Shown piece by piece: positions 23,961-35,809 of a DNA stretch of 64,000 nucleotides. The notes beneath the pieces were generated by a model that worked only from the letters and a program-made list of their open reading frames with translations, ran no database searches and was not told where the DNA came from. Source of the DNA: Lepraria neglecta (lineage: Eukaryota; Ascomycota; Lecanoromycetes; Lecanorales; Stereocaulaceae); NCBI GenBank assembly GCA_033220425.1, contig CM065650.1:620001-684000 (forward strand), in the 5' to 3' direction. The translations under genes were made by a program, and so were the position numbers. Numbering within the stretch: position 1 is the first letter of the stretch; the number at the start of each line of letters is the position of its first letter.

Positions 23961-25293
23961 TTATACAAGTCAGAGCACGCTCCAGTCGCTATTTTTTTGT
24001 GGAGAGCTCTTGGGGTTTCAGAAGGAAGCAATTGGGGCTGCTAATGCTGCTGAGTAGTTTTTGAAGGGTCAGGGGGTGTCAGCTTCATCATGAATACAAA
24101 GAGTCGTGCAATCGATTGGTATGGATATTGTAAACGAACTATCCTTGTATAATAAAAGTCAGCACACTTCACAACATGAGCGGCAATTTTTTCTTGCCGA
24201 TCATCCCGAGTCTCCAATAATGCGAGCGACATCTCCCGAGGCATTCATCTGAGCTAGCCTATTCGCAGATGAAAAGCAGGAATCAAAGAGAGTAAGCCTT
24301 ACACATGATGTCCATAGTATTCGTACGTGAAGGACTAGTAGCGTCTTGGCTCTTGGCGGGAGCCTGAACACAGCCCTGAACGATTCACCCTCAATGAGCA
24401 TCAACACCACACTCAACCACCTGTTTCAAGAAGACTATGGGCAGTGCGAAAAAAATCTCGTATAGCTCCAAGCCTCGGCAGTGTCTCAATAATTGCGCAT
24501 AAGTCTCCGTGGCTATCATGACTGGTCGAACACACGCTCTGCCTTGCGCGCAGTCAACAAGGTTTCAGGCTGCAGCATAGCCAATTCTTCAATAATCGTG
24601 ATCCGCCGCGACTGTTAGCAAATCACAGCCTCGAATTGACATATTTATCCCCTGTGCCTTGCGTCTTCAGCGCTCTAGCGGTTGAGCCCCCTTGAGCCTC
24701 GATGCTTTTCTTCACGCAGCCAATCTCAAACATGATGACGACGGTCTTAAGAGTCAGAGGATAAGTATGACTCTTCACCCTCAGATTCTGCGACTCTACT
24801 CGCTCTTTGCTCTCTGGCCGGTCAGCGTTCTAGCGCCGTAGCAGGTTGCTGCCTCGCGCATTACCATTTTCGGACGGATGCCTTGGCTGGTCGAAACAGT
24901 AGAGGAATGGCCACAGGGAACTTGGTTGGATGAGTATGACTGAAGATAGCTGAAGATTACTTGGCTGAGCTTGCATGAAATAATATAAGTCACCTTTGTC
25001 TCGTCTCTTCTTCTTTTTCTATAGTACAAGTACTATAATCCATCAATTGAGTCCAACGTTCAGCCAACTTTTCTCAAAAAGTACGTTGAGTCTTGATCTA
25101 TCATTATAGTATCCATTGCTCCTGTTACAGCATCGTCAAGGCTTGAGCTTGCCAATCCCTGCCCAGCATAGCAAGCCTTGATCGGCACCCTCACTTTCCA
25201 ATATCAATTACTTGACACCGCCCCACTAATCCGCTGTCAACTCACCACACCTTCGCATACCTGCACCTACATCAAGCTCCACCTCCACCAGCT
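23961..25293. other. Intergenic region and promoter/leader of the first S/Y/R-rich gene
   Basis: No gene recognised. A TATA-like TAATATAAG lies near 24981-24989, about 310 bp before the next ATG, and is followed by a CT-rich leader. Confidence 0.5.
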
Positions 25294-25536
25294 ATGTCTT
25301 CCCGCAACTACTCCAGCTCCGGCAGCTCAAGCCGATCCAGCACCTACACCCCGAATACCTCACTCTCCGGCGGTAGCTCTGGGTATCAACGCCCAATCAT
25401 TCACAATAAGAGCGAGCGCTGTAATGACGGCTTCTCGCGTTCCAAGAAGGACGATTCTCGGTACCACAAGGAAAGCTTCTATGAACCCAAAAGCAACGAC
25501 CGCCGCACCTACACTGGATCATCTTCCAGACGATAG
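25294..25536 (+). CDS. S/Y/R-rich disordered small protein, family copy A
   Basis: An 80-residue protein of the five-member local family; function unknown. It begins MSSRNYSSSGSSSRSS, is dominated by Ser, Tyr, Thr and Arg, and has no signal peptide or TM. The conserved block runs RPIIHNKSERCNDGFSRSK, then DDSRYHKES, and aligns with copy B (DPAIHNGGGAARDGFVRSK, then NDERYYKGS). The family motif D-[ES]-R-Y-aromatic occurs once. The gene has a single exon as read; an intron in the 5' leader cannot be excluded. The shared block with copy B argues that it is a real gene rather than a chance frame. Confidence 0.7.
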   Translation: MSSRNYSSSGSSSRSSTYTPNTSLSGGSSGYQRPIIHNKSERCNDGFSRSKKDDSRYHKESFYEPKSNDRRTYTGSSSRR

Positions 25537-27199
25537 GGTACCTCACGAACGGGTACAACGTGAGACATGAGGCGTGAATGAGGATTTAAATTGTACTTGT
25601 ATCGAGCGTACAGGGTCATTGGTGTTAGGGTTACTGTATCAACGCTGCATTAAAACGTTCATGGCTCACGCCAATTGGATTCTATATTAATGACACACTA
25701 GCATTGGAGGATGTATTGGGTATGAAGTGTTTTGATGGTTGATTTAGGCCTTTTCGGATGACGATTTATTGTTTCGGGCTCATGGTTCTCTCTATTACAA
25801 CATTCTGGGGTATTTGGCGGCATCGGACTGATATTCAGCTGTATGTACACACAAAGGATAGAGTCTGCTTTTCATCGAGCTCGACTTAGGCGATGACGTC
25901 CAAATCTCGATGTATTTAAGCCTCACGGGTTGTGTCCAATTAGAGTCCCATTTAAGCTGCTTAGATACACACGCTAGGAGCCGGCAATTATTTCCAATCA
26001 CCGATAACTACATTCACATCCTACGAACTTCATTTTTCAGACTTAGCGTCCTCATAGTAATGCCTTAATGTTCAAATTTCCTTACTACGGTGACCAAAGT
26101 TAAACGTATTGCCAGTGGCCGGTCAAAATATGGCTAGCGTGCAACTCAGCCACAAACAAGGCATTTCGGCTCTGACTCAACAATCTCTTGCACTCCAACT
26201 TCACGCTCCAAACCCACGAACACCGGCTGGGCGAAGCAGATCAAAGGCATTGTAAGGACTGCGCCTCATTATTGATGATTCTGACGCACTTTTCTTCATG
26301 AATGAGGCACGAGCGGTGGCTGGGTTTCATCAACCGCGAAAGGCACAAAAGCGCCTGACCCGTAGCTCGACCAATAATGGAAAACACAGCACTATAGGCA
26401 GATTCTTGCTACCGTCAACGTTACAATTACAGCCTTACACAGCTCTAAAACCCTATACCCTGCTCATTAGAACATTCTCGTTGGGCGGCCGGTGAGCAGG
26501 GAGGCAGACCGATTTCGTCACAGCCACTTTTTCTCTTCACCGAGCTCACCGCGGCAGTGTCAGCACATTTGCTATATGAGTCTAAACCATTCTCTTGCTC
26601 CTACTCGCCCTTCTCTTCATGGTCCTCCGCCTAGACTTTGATGATTTACTTCCGCGTGCGCTTGCGCCTTCGGAGGTGGCCAAATGTTGCGGTAGAGCTC
26701 CGGAAGGATGACTACTCAGGGACAATGTAGGGATCTGGCAAACCATTAAAGAAGTCCCTCGTTTTGTAGGCACGTGTAGGCAGTATAAAGGGTGTGGACC
26801 CTTGGGGTATTTACTTTTCCTTTTCCATCATTGTTTGCATTACCAGCTGTCAATAAGTATCTTTTAGCTTTGTGTTGTATGTGAGAATACATCGAGGATA
26901 TCTACATCGGCATAAATTCAACAGCCTTTACGGCCTTCTCATCGACGCCGTTGTTCTTCCCCGTCGTGCTCCTCACTATTCTATACATCCATACCACATT
27001 GGACTTGCCTTTGTCCACCTGGCCTATCAACGCCCTCTCGTAACCTCAGTCCCCATCACACTTCCAGCTCACGTTCGCTACACACCGAGCTCGCTCTAGC
27101 ATAGCTTGAAGACGTCTCTCTAAGCTTACTCTTGAGCGTCCCGTTCCTCTGCCACCACTACGCATTCCGATAGCAACTTCAGCATCTCAGATAGTCGGG
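25537..27199. other. Intergenic region; leader of copy B
   Basis: No gene recognised. A TATAAAG element at 26784-26790 lies about 410 bp before the ATG of copy B and is followed by a pyrimidine-rich leader. Confidence 0.5.
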
Positions 27200-27784
27200 A
27201 TGCCTTCTTCCAATGACGAACGCCGTTCTATCAGCTCATCCTCGGGCAAAATTCCTTCATCTTTCCAAGCTCCTAAAGGTATGCCCTCCTCTCCCTACCT
27301 TAGCTGCCCGCCTCTTCGAGCATACAAGATCGCACTTTGCAATGCCTTTCGTGGCAATCAGACTTCTCGTGAACCATTTATTTTGGCAGAAAGTCACTTA
27401 CAGGTTCGCAAAGAATCATGTGATCAACATTACGACCGGCGTTACAATTCCAGCTATGATACCCGCTACGACTCCAGCCGCTACGAACCTAGTCGACAGG
27501 AACGCAGACTAAAGCCTGAATACGGTTCCTGCCTTCGTGACCCTTCAAGGTCGAGCTCCTTAGCGACCAAAAACACAAGTGGCAGCAGCGGATCCACGAG
27601 CAGCAGATATGGTGATCCGGCCATCCACAATGGAGGAGGGGCCGCCAGAGACGGCTTTGTCCGCAGCAAGGATAACGATGAGAGATACTACAAAGGAAGC
27701 CAGCTTAGTAGAGATACTTATCAGGGGGATACCGATGCGGTGAAGGACAGAGATGAGCGATATTACCGGAATTCAGGTAATTGA
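27200..27784 (+). CDS. S/Y/R-rich disordered small protein, family copy B
   Basis: Two exons, 27200-27278 and about 27414-27784, encode 149 residues. Exon 1 gives MPSSNDERRSISSSSGKIP. The intron is phase 1, as in copies C and E. An alternative acceptor at 27388-27389 would add eight residues. The mature centre is YDRRYNSSYDTRYDSS, comparable with YDTSYDSTYD of copy E. The block DPAIHNGGGAARDGFVRSK matches copy A. The family motif appears twice (NDERYYKG and RDERYYRN), the second at the C-terminus. There is no TM segment or signal peptide. Function unknown. Confidence 0.7.
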   Translation: MPSSNDERRSISSSSGKIPSSFQAPKGMPSSPYLSCPPLRAYKIALCNAFRGNQTSREPFILAESHLQVRKESCDQHYDRRYNSSYDTRYDSSRYEPSRQERRLKPEYGSCLRDPSRSSSLATKNTSGSSGSTSSRYGDPAIHNGGGAARDGFVRSKDNDERYYKGSQLSRDTYQGDTDAVKDRDERYYRNSGN

Positions 27785-29428
27785 GGAATAAGAAGACGGA
27801 GATGATGCCCACATGACACCAACGGCCGCATCTTTCCTTCACTGTACTAAAATTTACAACACTCTTTTAGGCTCATGACTTTGGGCTTGGCGATGGCGTG
27901 GACGGTGCCGGGCATTCAGGCTTTAATATAAATTTCTCTTCTGCTCAGGCACACTTAACACTTATGATTTAGCGGCATAGCGAGGTGACAATGTATTAAT
28001 AAATAAATTTGCAATATCATTCCTCACACAGATCACTTGAATTCATGAGGCAATTCTGCAATGACCAGTATTCTCGTCAATCTAGCGCTTTTAACGTGAA
28101 AGATTGTGTAAACAGGAACAATGCATGGAGTATGTTCTTTATTGTTGCCCTTACCGGAAGTAATTGAGGTCGGTACAATGACACTCCACCTGCTCTGAGT
28201 CAGCAGGTGCTTGAGTTTCAATTATTGTCCTGTGATTATGCCACGATTGTGGTCCGCACCAGCGGTAAGAAGGAACGTGATTGGTCGTTGAGGGTTTCCC
28301 TGCATTAGCATATGACTATGTAATAATCAGAGGGCTGGTCCTGCATCTTCAAGCAGTCCCCAAATCATCAATTTCATTGCAACAGTGTCCTCCCATCTGC
28401 AATCGCCTTTTTCTATGTGAAAATGTGCCTTGCGCCTCTTAGCAGTGGCTTGGCAAGCACAGCCAACATCTCAAAGTCAGCTCACCGTAATATTGTCCGT
28501 TTCGGCGTCCTCACCTTTTCATCGGTGTCCAAGGCGTTATCCCGCATCCTGGAACAAGGATCGAACAACACCCCTGGTCTGTGGACCTCCGGAAAGACTT
28601 ACCAACATAGCCGCGATCGGATAACGAAGCCTACTGCAGCATCATCAGGCTGGAAACGCTGCGGCGGTGAATTCGCCACCGGGAGGCCGTTTGAGAGGCC
28701 GCTGTGGCCCAATGCGAGTAGTGCGTTGTGCCTCGCATGGCTTAGGATGCCGCAGTTGCTAAGCTTTCTCTTCAAGCCTTGCGCGTTTCTGCATCCATCA
28801 GATCTCCCACAACCGCAATGGAGGCGCTAGGAAGAGTAGGATTCATTGAAATGAATCGAGATCCCAGAGCTCTCACTCTACTCGTCCAGTTCCCTCACCT
28901 ACTCTCCGGTGAGGACCTGATACTCACCGTGTATAAGCGCTAAGCAAATCCCCTGTAGAAAATTTGCCCCCTTCTAGGCTTCTCTCTCGTGACTTTGAGC
29001 AGGGTGCGGCTCTAACAAAGGCGGGGCCCAGGAGTTTCACCAAGGCAATGCAGACTTTGCATTTCGTTGAGGGCAGACGGAATAAGGGCGTATATATACA
29101 TGGACCTGCAGGTCCCTTTGTTTCTTTACTGTTTTTGGTACCTGCATCCCACATCGATCAATGCAACAAGTATAGATCTATACAAAGTACATAACGTTTT
29201 CATGTGTTTCTAGACCATCTCGTATCTCAACAATATTCCCTAGGACCGATATTATCATTCGTTCTAGACGTTGTATGCGCATACCATAGAGACCCATTCT
29301 TGCTATTACCTTTCTCCACAACATCGATCTAATTCCAAACTTGCTCGATCTGATCCTCATCATAACCACCACAGCCGACCCTCCTCTTCCATACACCGTT
29401 TAAGCTTCCCTCGTCAACAATACCCACA
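27785..29428. other. Intergenic region; promoter and leader of copy C
   Basis: No gene recognised; the frame 28417-28830 has no domain and no supporting structure. A TATATATA element at 29091-29098 lies about 335 bp before the ATG of copy C. Confidence 0.5.
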
Positions 29429-29891
29429 ATGTCAGGTTACTCATCCAATGATCCCAGAGGTCTGTCTCCACAGCTATACCGTTTCTTTCCTCTTACTGAC
29501 AAATTTTCCAGATCCTCGATACAATTCCAACCCTGGCTCCAGGTATGACGACAGACATCTCACGCCTAGCCACCCCTCCTCTACGATAGCCAATGTCGGT
29601 GGCTCACAGTCCCAATATACCAGCACATACACCAGCAACAACTCCTCTCGATCATCCTTATCGTCGGGCCGCAAGACAAAGTCGAAGCCTAAGCCTGTCA
29701 CACTCAACCAAGACTCAGACTTGCCAAAGGATAAGGATCGATACGATCCAAGGACAGACTCTCGATACTACGAAACCAGCTATCGCACCAGCTCCGGGAC
29801 GGAGAACAGAGAATCGTTGGCGCGCAAGGAGTATGATAGCAGATACTATGCTGGCTCCTCATACTATCGAGACCGAGATGAGCGACGCTGA
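29429..29891 (+). CDS. S/Y/R-rich disordered small protein, family copy C
   Basis: Exons 29429-29459 and 29512-29891 are separated by a 52-nt phase-1 intron with a good branch sequence (TTACTGAC) and a TTTCCAG acceptor, giving 136 residues. Exon 1 is only MSGYSSNDPR. The protein continues DPRYNSNPGSRYDDR, then a Ser/Thr-rich stretch with a basic KTKSKPKP patch. The family motif appears as TDSRYYET and YDSRYYAG, with RDRDERR at the end. Composition and gene structure match copies B and E. Function unknown. Confidence 0.7.
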
Positions 29892-30251
29892 ACATGAGAT
29901 GAGTTTCCAGTGGTGTCAGGGTGGTGCTGTATTTCGGCCGAGGTGCCTGCTGCTCTATCGCTTCTTGGCTATTTTTTTGGGTGTGATTAGCGATGCATAT
30001 TGCACTATGCATCGGATTGGGCTCACGTCTATTCATATTTGCATTGTACCAATACTGATTTCAGAGGAATATGGCGTCATGGCCTTTATGTTGCTTCGCA
30101 TTTACGAGCTTGCTATTTGGAAGTTTTTCTGTTGAAGTAATCATACTGTTGCGTATGTTATCAAAGACAAGTGTAGCATACAAGACGCAATCATCTAGTG
30201 TTAGGGAATGCAATGTCGTTGGCAATCACTTGCTAGAAGCACCGTAAACCG
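29892..30251. other. Short intergenic stretch
   Basis: The 3' flank shared by copy C (+) and the NLR pseudogene (-), which converge here. Nothing else was recognised. Confidence 0.5.
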
Positions 30252-32782
30252 TCACCGAGGAGTTGAGATAGATGTTTGATTAGGGCCATTGCCTAAAGCA
30301 TCATCAGGCCACTTCACGAGATTAGGACAGCAGGTCCCTTCAGATGCGGGTCCTGAGCACCATTTGTCATATTTTGGGGCATCCCCTTCTAGATGCCTCA
30401 TTCGATAGCCACGGCGAAGAGTACCCTCGAGCTCTCCTATGAGATCCAGGCAATATTCACAATCGGACCTCACCATGTAGCGTGATGTGACGGTCCTCTC
30501 GTGGAACATCCTCACCATTTCCTTCCACGCACTCTTTTCTACGGGCACCCCACAAAGAACAAGCGCTTCGACTGCCGGCGGACGTTCGTAATGGATCGCT
30601 TCCATCAGCGCTGCGGGTCCCCACTCGGATATTGGAGCGCCCATAGCTCCTCAGTCGATAAATGCTTTGATCGCAGAGCCAGATAAAACAACAGACACGT
30701 TCAGCATCCTGTCAAGGCACATTCTAAGAGCTTCACGTAGTTCCGTTCTGTATATGGAAGGCTTGACAGGTGCATATGTAAAGACAGTGCGTAAGACATC
30801 GTCCTGGAGGTGAGCTGGCAGTTCACGAACAACAAGGAGGCTCGTATATCGATATTTGTCGATGAGCTCTAGCAGCGGATATTTTGGTAAAGCAATTTCT
30901 CTGAGTCGATTGTAATTGTTGTCACACAGAGGTGTGTCCCATAAGGGTGTCTTGAACAGGGATACCGTACCATTTTCATCTTTCTGGTCCAGCATGCCAA
31001 GTTGTAGGTACCGCAAGCATACTTTGGCAAAATCATAACCTGTATCTAGACAAATCGTTTCTTTATTAGAGTCAAAGTATTGTTGAGCCATATAGTACTT
31101 AAACGAACAATACGAGTGATCAGTTCAATCGTCACAAGACTGGCATAGAACATGGTGAGCGCTTTCTCTGGCCGAAGATGGTTATTATCTACCGTTCCCG
31201 GATATGAAGCTGCAAGCGTCGGATCCATAGCAAGCGCGTGAAGGAGAGCAGTGGCTCTAAGACGGCCGCCTGTGTACCAAACCCATTTGAGGACGGCCAT
31301 TCCAAGTCGAGCCTGATACTTGTTCTGATTGCGAACCCGCATTACGGTCTGTTCATAAATAGCATTAAGCGAATCTTGAGCAGACCCAGCGTCCAGAACT
31401 TTCAATTATCTCTGCTCCTGAAGTGGTTCCGCGAAGGAGCTCCAGGTGAAGAACGGCTATCAGAAACCTTGCAATATTGTCAGCGTTGTATGTGAATCAT
31501 GAGTGAGGCATCTTACATTCCCTGAGACTTCAGCGCAAGGGTGGTTGGGATCTTGGACTCAAGGTCTAAGTTTTCGTGCACAATCTCGCCCAAAAGTCAA
31601 CCTGTAGTCGTCATCTCGCTTCGCGCATACTCTTCAATGTCTGAGAAGTCGGCTTTGATCTCAAGCTTATGGCTCGTAGCAAAGTATTCCTGGATATAGT
31701 AGAAGTCCGGTCGACTGGTAACGAGTACGCTAATCGAACACTGGCTGGATGTACGAAGCTTCTGTGGTTTAGAGAGAAACGGCGGACGTCTATTCACTTT
31801 TATCTCTGAGCCTTTCAGTTCGTCCAGGGCGTCCACCACGATGTACATAGTCTCAAATTCTTTACTCGTCTCCACAAGAAGCTCATATAGTTGAGCTTCG
31901 TTCGGCGGATCTTGGGAGATGTTGCATTGCGCTGATCTGAATAGCTGCTCGACTGACGGTGGCAGCTTACCCTTCTTCACAACTCATTGGCGAGCTAGGC
32001 TTGACATGGCTGCTTGAAGTAATTGTGTAGAGTCGGGACTCGTGTAGTCGAAATACAGGAATGCAATACCAATGTCTGGAGATGGATACTTCGCAAGAAG
32101 CTGCTCAAGCACGATGGATACCAAGACAGTCTTGCCAACACCACTATCGCCATACAGCCACAGTACGCGGCCTGGGCCACTATGCCAAGCTTCCAATTCC
32201 TCATGCTCTAAGAGCCATCGGCCAGCATTCTCGCCCCTACGGCGGCTCAAGAAATTCGCAAGGCGGGATTTTGGATGCGGGTTCCATGAACAGAGCCAGT
32301 CAAGTATCTTCTCATCCATGGTCGTTTGAACATCTCTGACGAGAAAAGAGACTTGGCTGTTCGTATCGGCGTCCAAAGTAGTGTGGAAGATATTGACTTA
32401 TCGGTGGACGAATGTGATGACATCTTCCGTGTCTCTCTTGCCTGACAGCGGCCACTTCAAAAGCTTTGTTGCTTTTGCCAGACGACTCCCTTTCATCTGT
32501 GACCGTAGTTTCTCACATACATCTTGCAAGGCGGCCTCAAAAGCTCGAGATTCCAAGGTCAGAAGAGTTGGTGGCTGCTCTATCAGCCCAGATTGACGCT
32601 CCTCACTAAGGCGTGTTTCTATATTGTAGAGGATGGTTAAGAGATCTTGCACTTCCTCGATGAATTTCTGGATTGCCTTCGGTGCATCGTGAACTGCCTC
32701 GACATATTCTTTTGTGAGTTTCACGATCCGGAGACAGCGTTGCGAGCCCCGAAATTGCGGCCGCTGCACTAACGCCTTCCAT
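30252..32782 (-). pseudogene. NACHT-domain NLR pseudogene with ankyrin-like tail
   Basis: Read on the minus strand from ATG 32782. The N-terminus is the fungal NLR N-domain (MEGVSAAAAISGLA, then LRIVKLTKEYVEAVHDAPKA). Next comes NACHT with P-loop LYGDSGVGKTVL, AFLYFDYTSPDSTQ and Walker B MYIVVDALDELKG. A linker and an ankyrin-like tail (EWGPAALMEAIHYERPPAVE) follow. Lesions: a frameshift near 32735; TAA at 32398-32400; TGA at 31984-31986, 31597-31599 and 30651-30653; and frame changes near 31405-31450 and 31090. Family context suggests sense codons CAA or CGA at the stops, all single C-to-T changes. No intact product is possible. Confidence 0.85.
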
Positions 32783-34508
32783 GATGCTCTTGATGCCCTG
32801 AGTATCTCAGACTACGAAGAATGCATAGAGGCGACGTCTCAAGGGATTAAGGAGCTATCACTGAAATTAATGGGCACGGAAAAGAGCCTATAGTAATTGT
32901 CCCTTACTAAGGGCTACGCAATACCTAGACCACCCGCCTAGAACTAGGCTGGTGGTGGTGCTCGCGGGTGACAAAAAGCTCGCGGTTTCGCACTAGGGGC
33001 AACCCTCTCTAAAGCTCCAACGAAGCGATTTAAGAAAATACTTTGGGCTGCAAGGTTGTAGAGCAAAATATCTCGAACACTTCGTAAGCCACGAGATTTT
33101 GAATAAACCCAAAAATTGTCAAGTTATTGCAACCTGAAATAATTAGAGATCTTAGCGAAACCGCCGGTTTTTTGCCAAGACAGGCTAGTCGGGCTCTAGA
33201 TTAGCTTCCGCCCCCTTTTATCGCCCCGATTCTCTTTACGCCCTGAGGACCTCATTGCTGACATCCTCTCGGTGAATAATCGGCAGTGCAACGACAGAGT
33301 CACACTGCCTGCATATCCATGGGACGCTCTGCCTTCGCGGCGTCACACAGTAAGCAATCGGCCCGGCGCCCTACGAAACAGCTTTGCCGCAAAGCTTCGA
33401 AACCACATCAAGTCTGGACATCCCCGGCTGTACTTACCACGTTCGGCTGATTCTCCATTGTGAAAAGCTCCGCTCGCACGCCTGCAAAATGTGCATGTTG
33501 CTTTGCATTGCCTAGAAAGGTGGGTAACGGCGGAGTATTCGTTGAGCGAGGCGCCTTGGTCCTCTATAGGCACATCGTCTTCCATAGCCCTGTCGGCTGT
33601 ACCAAGGTTTGACCACGAGTCCTCCGACCCTTTTATTTACCGAACCCTTCCTCTCGCCTACTAAATTCCTCGTTCCTAGATTACCATCAAAGAAAATGAG
33701 GCTCTGCAACTTGTGGTTTCGCCCTTCCCCACGACCAATGACTGTGCGTTACGGTGAGCGCGAGGGGCAAACTTGGCCAAAGCGTGATTTCTGGATCTTG
33801 TGACAAGCACATGACTGCCATATGTCCTGATGGGGCGTTTTGCAGGTGGATGAGATGAATCCTAGCTGTTGCTTCGAGCTTTTTGTTACTGGTGTCTGTG
33901 CACGCTCCACCGACCCACCGAGTGATCCTCCTAGTTCTATGATATGCACACCGAATCCAGGCTATTGCAAAGCCTCTCTTCTCACGTAAGCCTGAAATTC
34001 GACGTGCTATTGCCCAGTTCGCCAAAAATCGCATCAAAATTGCCTACCTCTATTTACACCAGTCTTTATATATTCCAGCTGTAGAACCTCGTCATTATCA
34101 CATCTTGACTCAAATCACCACAATTGAAAGACATTTGCCTTAGCCCGGACTTCCTATCAATTCTAGATCCCGGCTTCCACTTGATCACGTATTCATAATT
34201 CCGCTTCATCAACGATACCCACACTTTCAGGATATACCTCAACAAGTCTGCCTGACAATTTTACAGCTTATCATTTCCACGACGGGGTATATTATCCCTG
34301 TACTCCTTGTGGGACCCTACTCTCCATTGAACCCTCTCTTCCACACAAAAATATTATTGTGCTGACAAAACTCAACAGAAGCTGCAGACGAAGTTGCCTA
34401 TAAATCTATTTACGACAGCGATAGCTCGAAACCATCTGCCTTTCGAGCAGGAGTTCAAGGTTAAGCTACACCACCCCCTCCAATCCCTCGAGGTCGACCT
34501 TTTCAAAC
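32783..34508. other. Intergenic region; hairpin and leader of copy D
   Basis: No gene recognised. It contains the inverted repeat at 32929-32956. A TATATATT element near 34067 lies about 440 bp before the ATG of copy D, followed by a long CT-rich leader. Confidence 0.5.
32929..32956. repeat. Near-perfect inverted repeat (13-bp stem)
   Basis: ACCACCCGCCTAG is followed two bases later by CTAGGCTGGTGGT, its reverse complement with one mismatch. It lies just upstream of the NLR pseudogene and may be a transposon end or footprint. Confidence 0.6.
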
Positions 34509-34781
34509 ATGTCCTCAACCGGCAACCATCGAAGTTACGGCGACGGTAAATCGTACAACGACAACTACAACAATTCTTCTGGCAACAGTTCTTCTGGCAA
34601 CGGCTATTCTGGTAATAACTCAACACAGCAGCCGGCTGTCATTCATGACAGCAGCAAGAAAGACAACAGCAAAAGGCCAAAGGAGTCAGACTCTCGATTT
34701 TGGCAAAACAGTGGACAACGTGCCCCGGCCCAGACCCAATCAGATGCTCAGAAGTACCGTGATTCAAGGTACTATGGTTGA
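34509..34781 (+). CDS. S/Y/R-rich disordered small protein, family copy D
   Basis: A single exon of 90 residues. It begins MSSTGNHRSYGDGKSYND, then an Asn/Ser/Gly-rich run with repeated SSGN. The conserved block PAVIHDSSKKD, then SKRPKESDSRFWQNS, lines up with PIIHNKSER and RSKKDDSRYHKES of copy A. The C-terminus is YRDSRYYG, the family motif. No intron is needed, unlike B, C and E; it may have lost the first intron or start one exon later. Function unknown. Confidence 0.68.
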   Translation: MSSTGNHRSYGDGKSYNDNYNNSSGNSSSGNGYSGNNSTQQPAVIHDSSKKDNSKRPKESDSRFWQNSGQRAPAQTQSDAQKYRDSRYYG

Positions 34782-35809
34782 GACGGAAGAATAGGAAGGA
34801 GGGAGATTGAGGAATCAAAAAGCAAGAGCGTGTCATCCCTTGCTGGAGGCGGCTGAGATTGAATTTCCTTTGGTTGTGGGCTATCTGGATTATATTCGGC
34901 ATTTAGCAAGCGAAGGGCTGGCATCAGTGCTTCACGTAGATACGGTTTGAGCTGGCGCTCAATGACAAAGTTGTGATAGCAACATGATGACCTTAATTTC
35001 ATGACCAGCTTTCAGTTAAATCTCACTGAAGCAAACACTATTTGTCAAGCATTATGATGAATAGCAGGATTAAATTTGCCACTTAATGCTCGTCAGACTT
35101 AGGCGCATGCTTAGGATGCTAATCTCGAGCCGGCCTTCAGAAAGGCCCTCAAAAAGCCACCCGGAGGGCTACTAGGCACTGCTCCAGCGGCCCTGAAAGC
35201 GCCTTAAATTCAACAATCCGTCAAGGACAAAACGGGACTCTAGAGTTTCGTCTGACACGGCAACACTCTTCGTCGATAAGCCCCCTTGACATCCTTTGAG
35301 CGGTTTTGAAGGTTGATCCGATGATAACCCAAATCGCTCAGCTAAGTGAGATTCTGTCCAACACAGCCCAGTGGTGGTGCTCAGCTCAACGTCAGCGCCC
35401 TACACCATCTCGTATTCAACGACTACCTTGCAAGGCTGGTTCTATCAATCCTGAAACACCACGCTGCAACTGGGAGTTTGCCATCCGCTATGATCCGAAC
35501 GCTAAATCCCGCTTTACACTGCACTGAAGGGAGCTGACCGTATGCAATAGGGGCTACGAGAAGAGAGCAACAGAGAATGAGCGATTGGGGCCGGTAAAGG
35601 CGGAAGCGAGGAAGCTGAGACATAGTCAAGGGGCTGTATTGGACAGACATGAAGGGAGATTGCTATGAAGCTAAGCGTCTGCATTGTGTGCGGCTTACGA
35701 ATGCTCTTTATGTCTCGCTTTTGGGAGGTTTAGAGGTGTCTTGCATTAGGACGTATTTCAAGAAGTCTCTCTGTCGCTTAACCTATCGAATCAACGTGAG
35801 GAAGGCCGA
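34782..35809. other. Intergenic region with a degraded dispersed repeat
   Basis: No gene recognised. About 35120-35480 carries one copy of a repeat that returns at about 36920-37300. Confidence 0.5.
35120..35480. repeat. Degraded dispersed repeat, copy 1
   Basis: It shares ordered segments with about 36920-37300: GCCTTCAGAAAGGCCCT against GCCTTCCGAGGCAGCCCT, then AAAAAG plus a CCCGnnGGG hairpin-like element, AGCCCAGTGG, and ACCACGCTGCA near the end. Identity is low overall, as expected for old or RIP-mutated copies. No transposase frame is readable. Confidence 0.45.
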
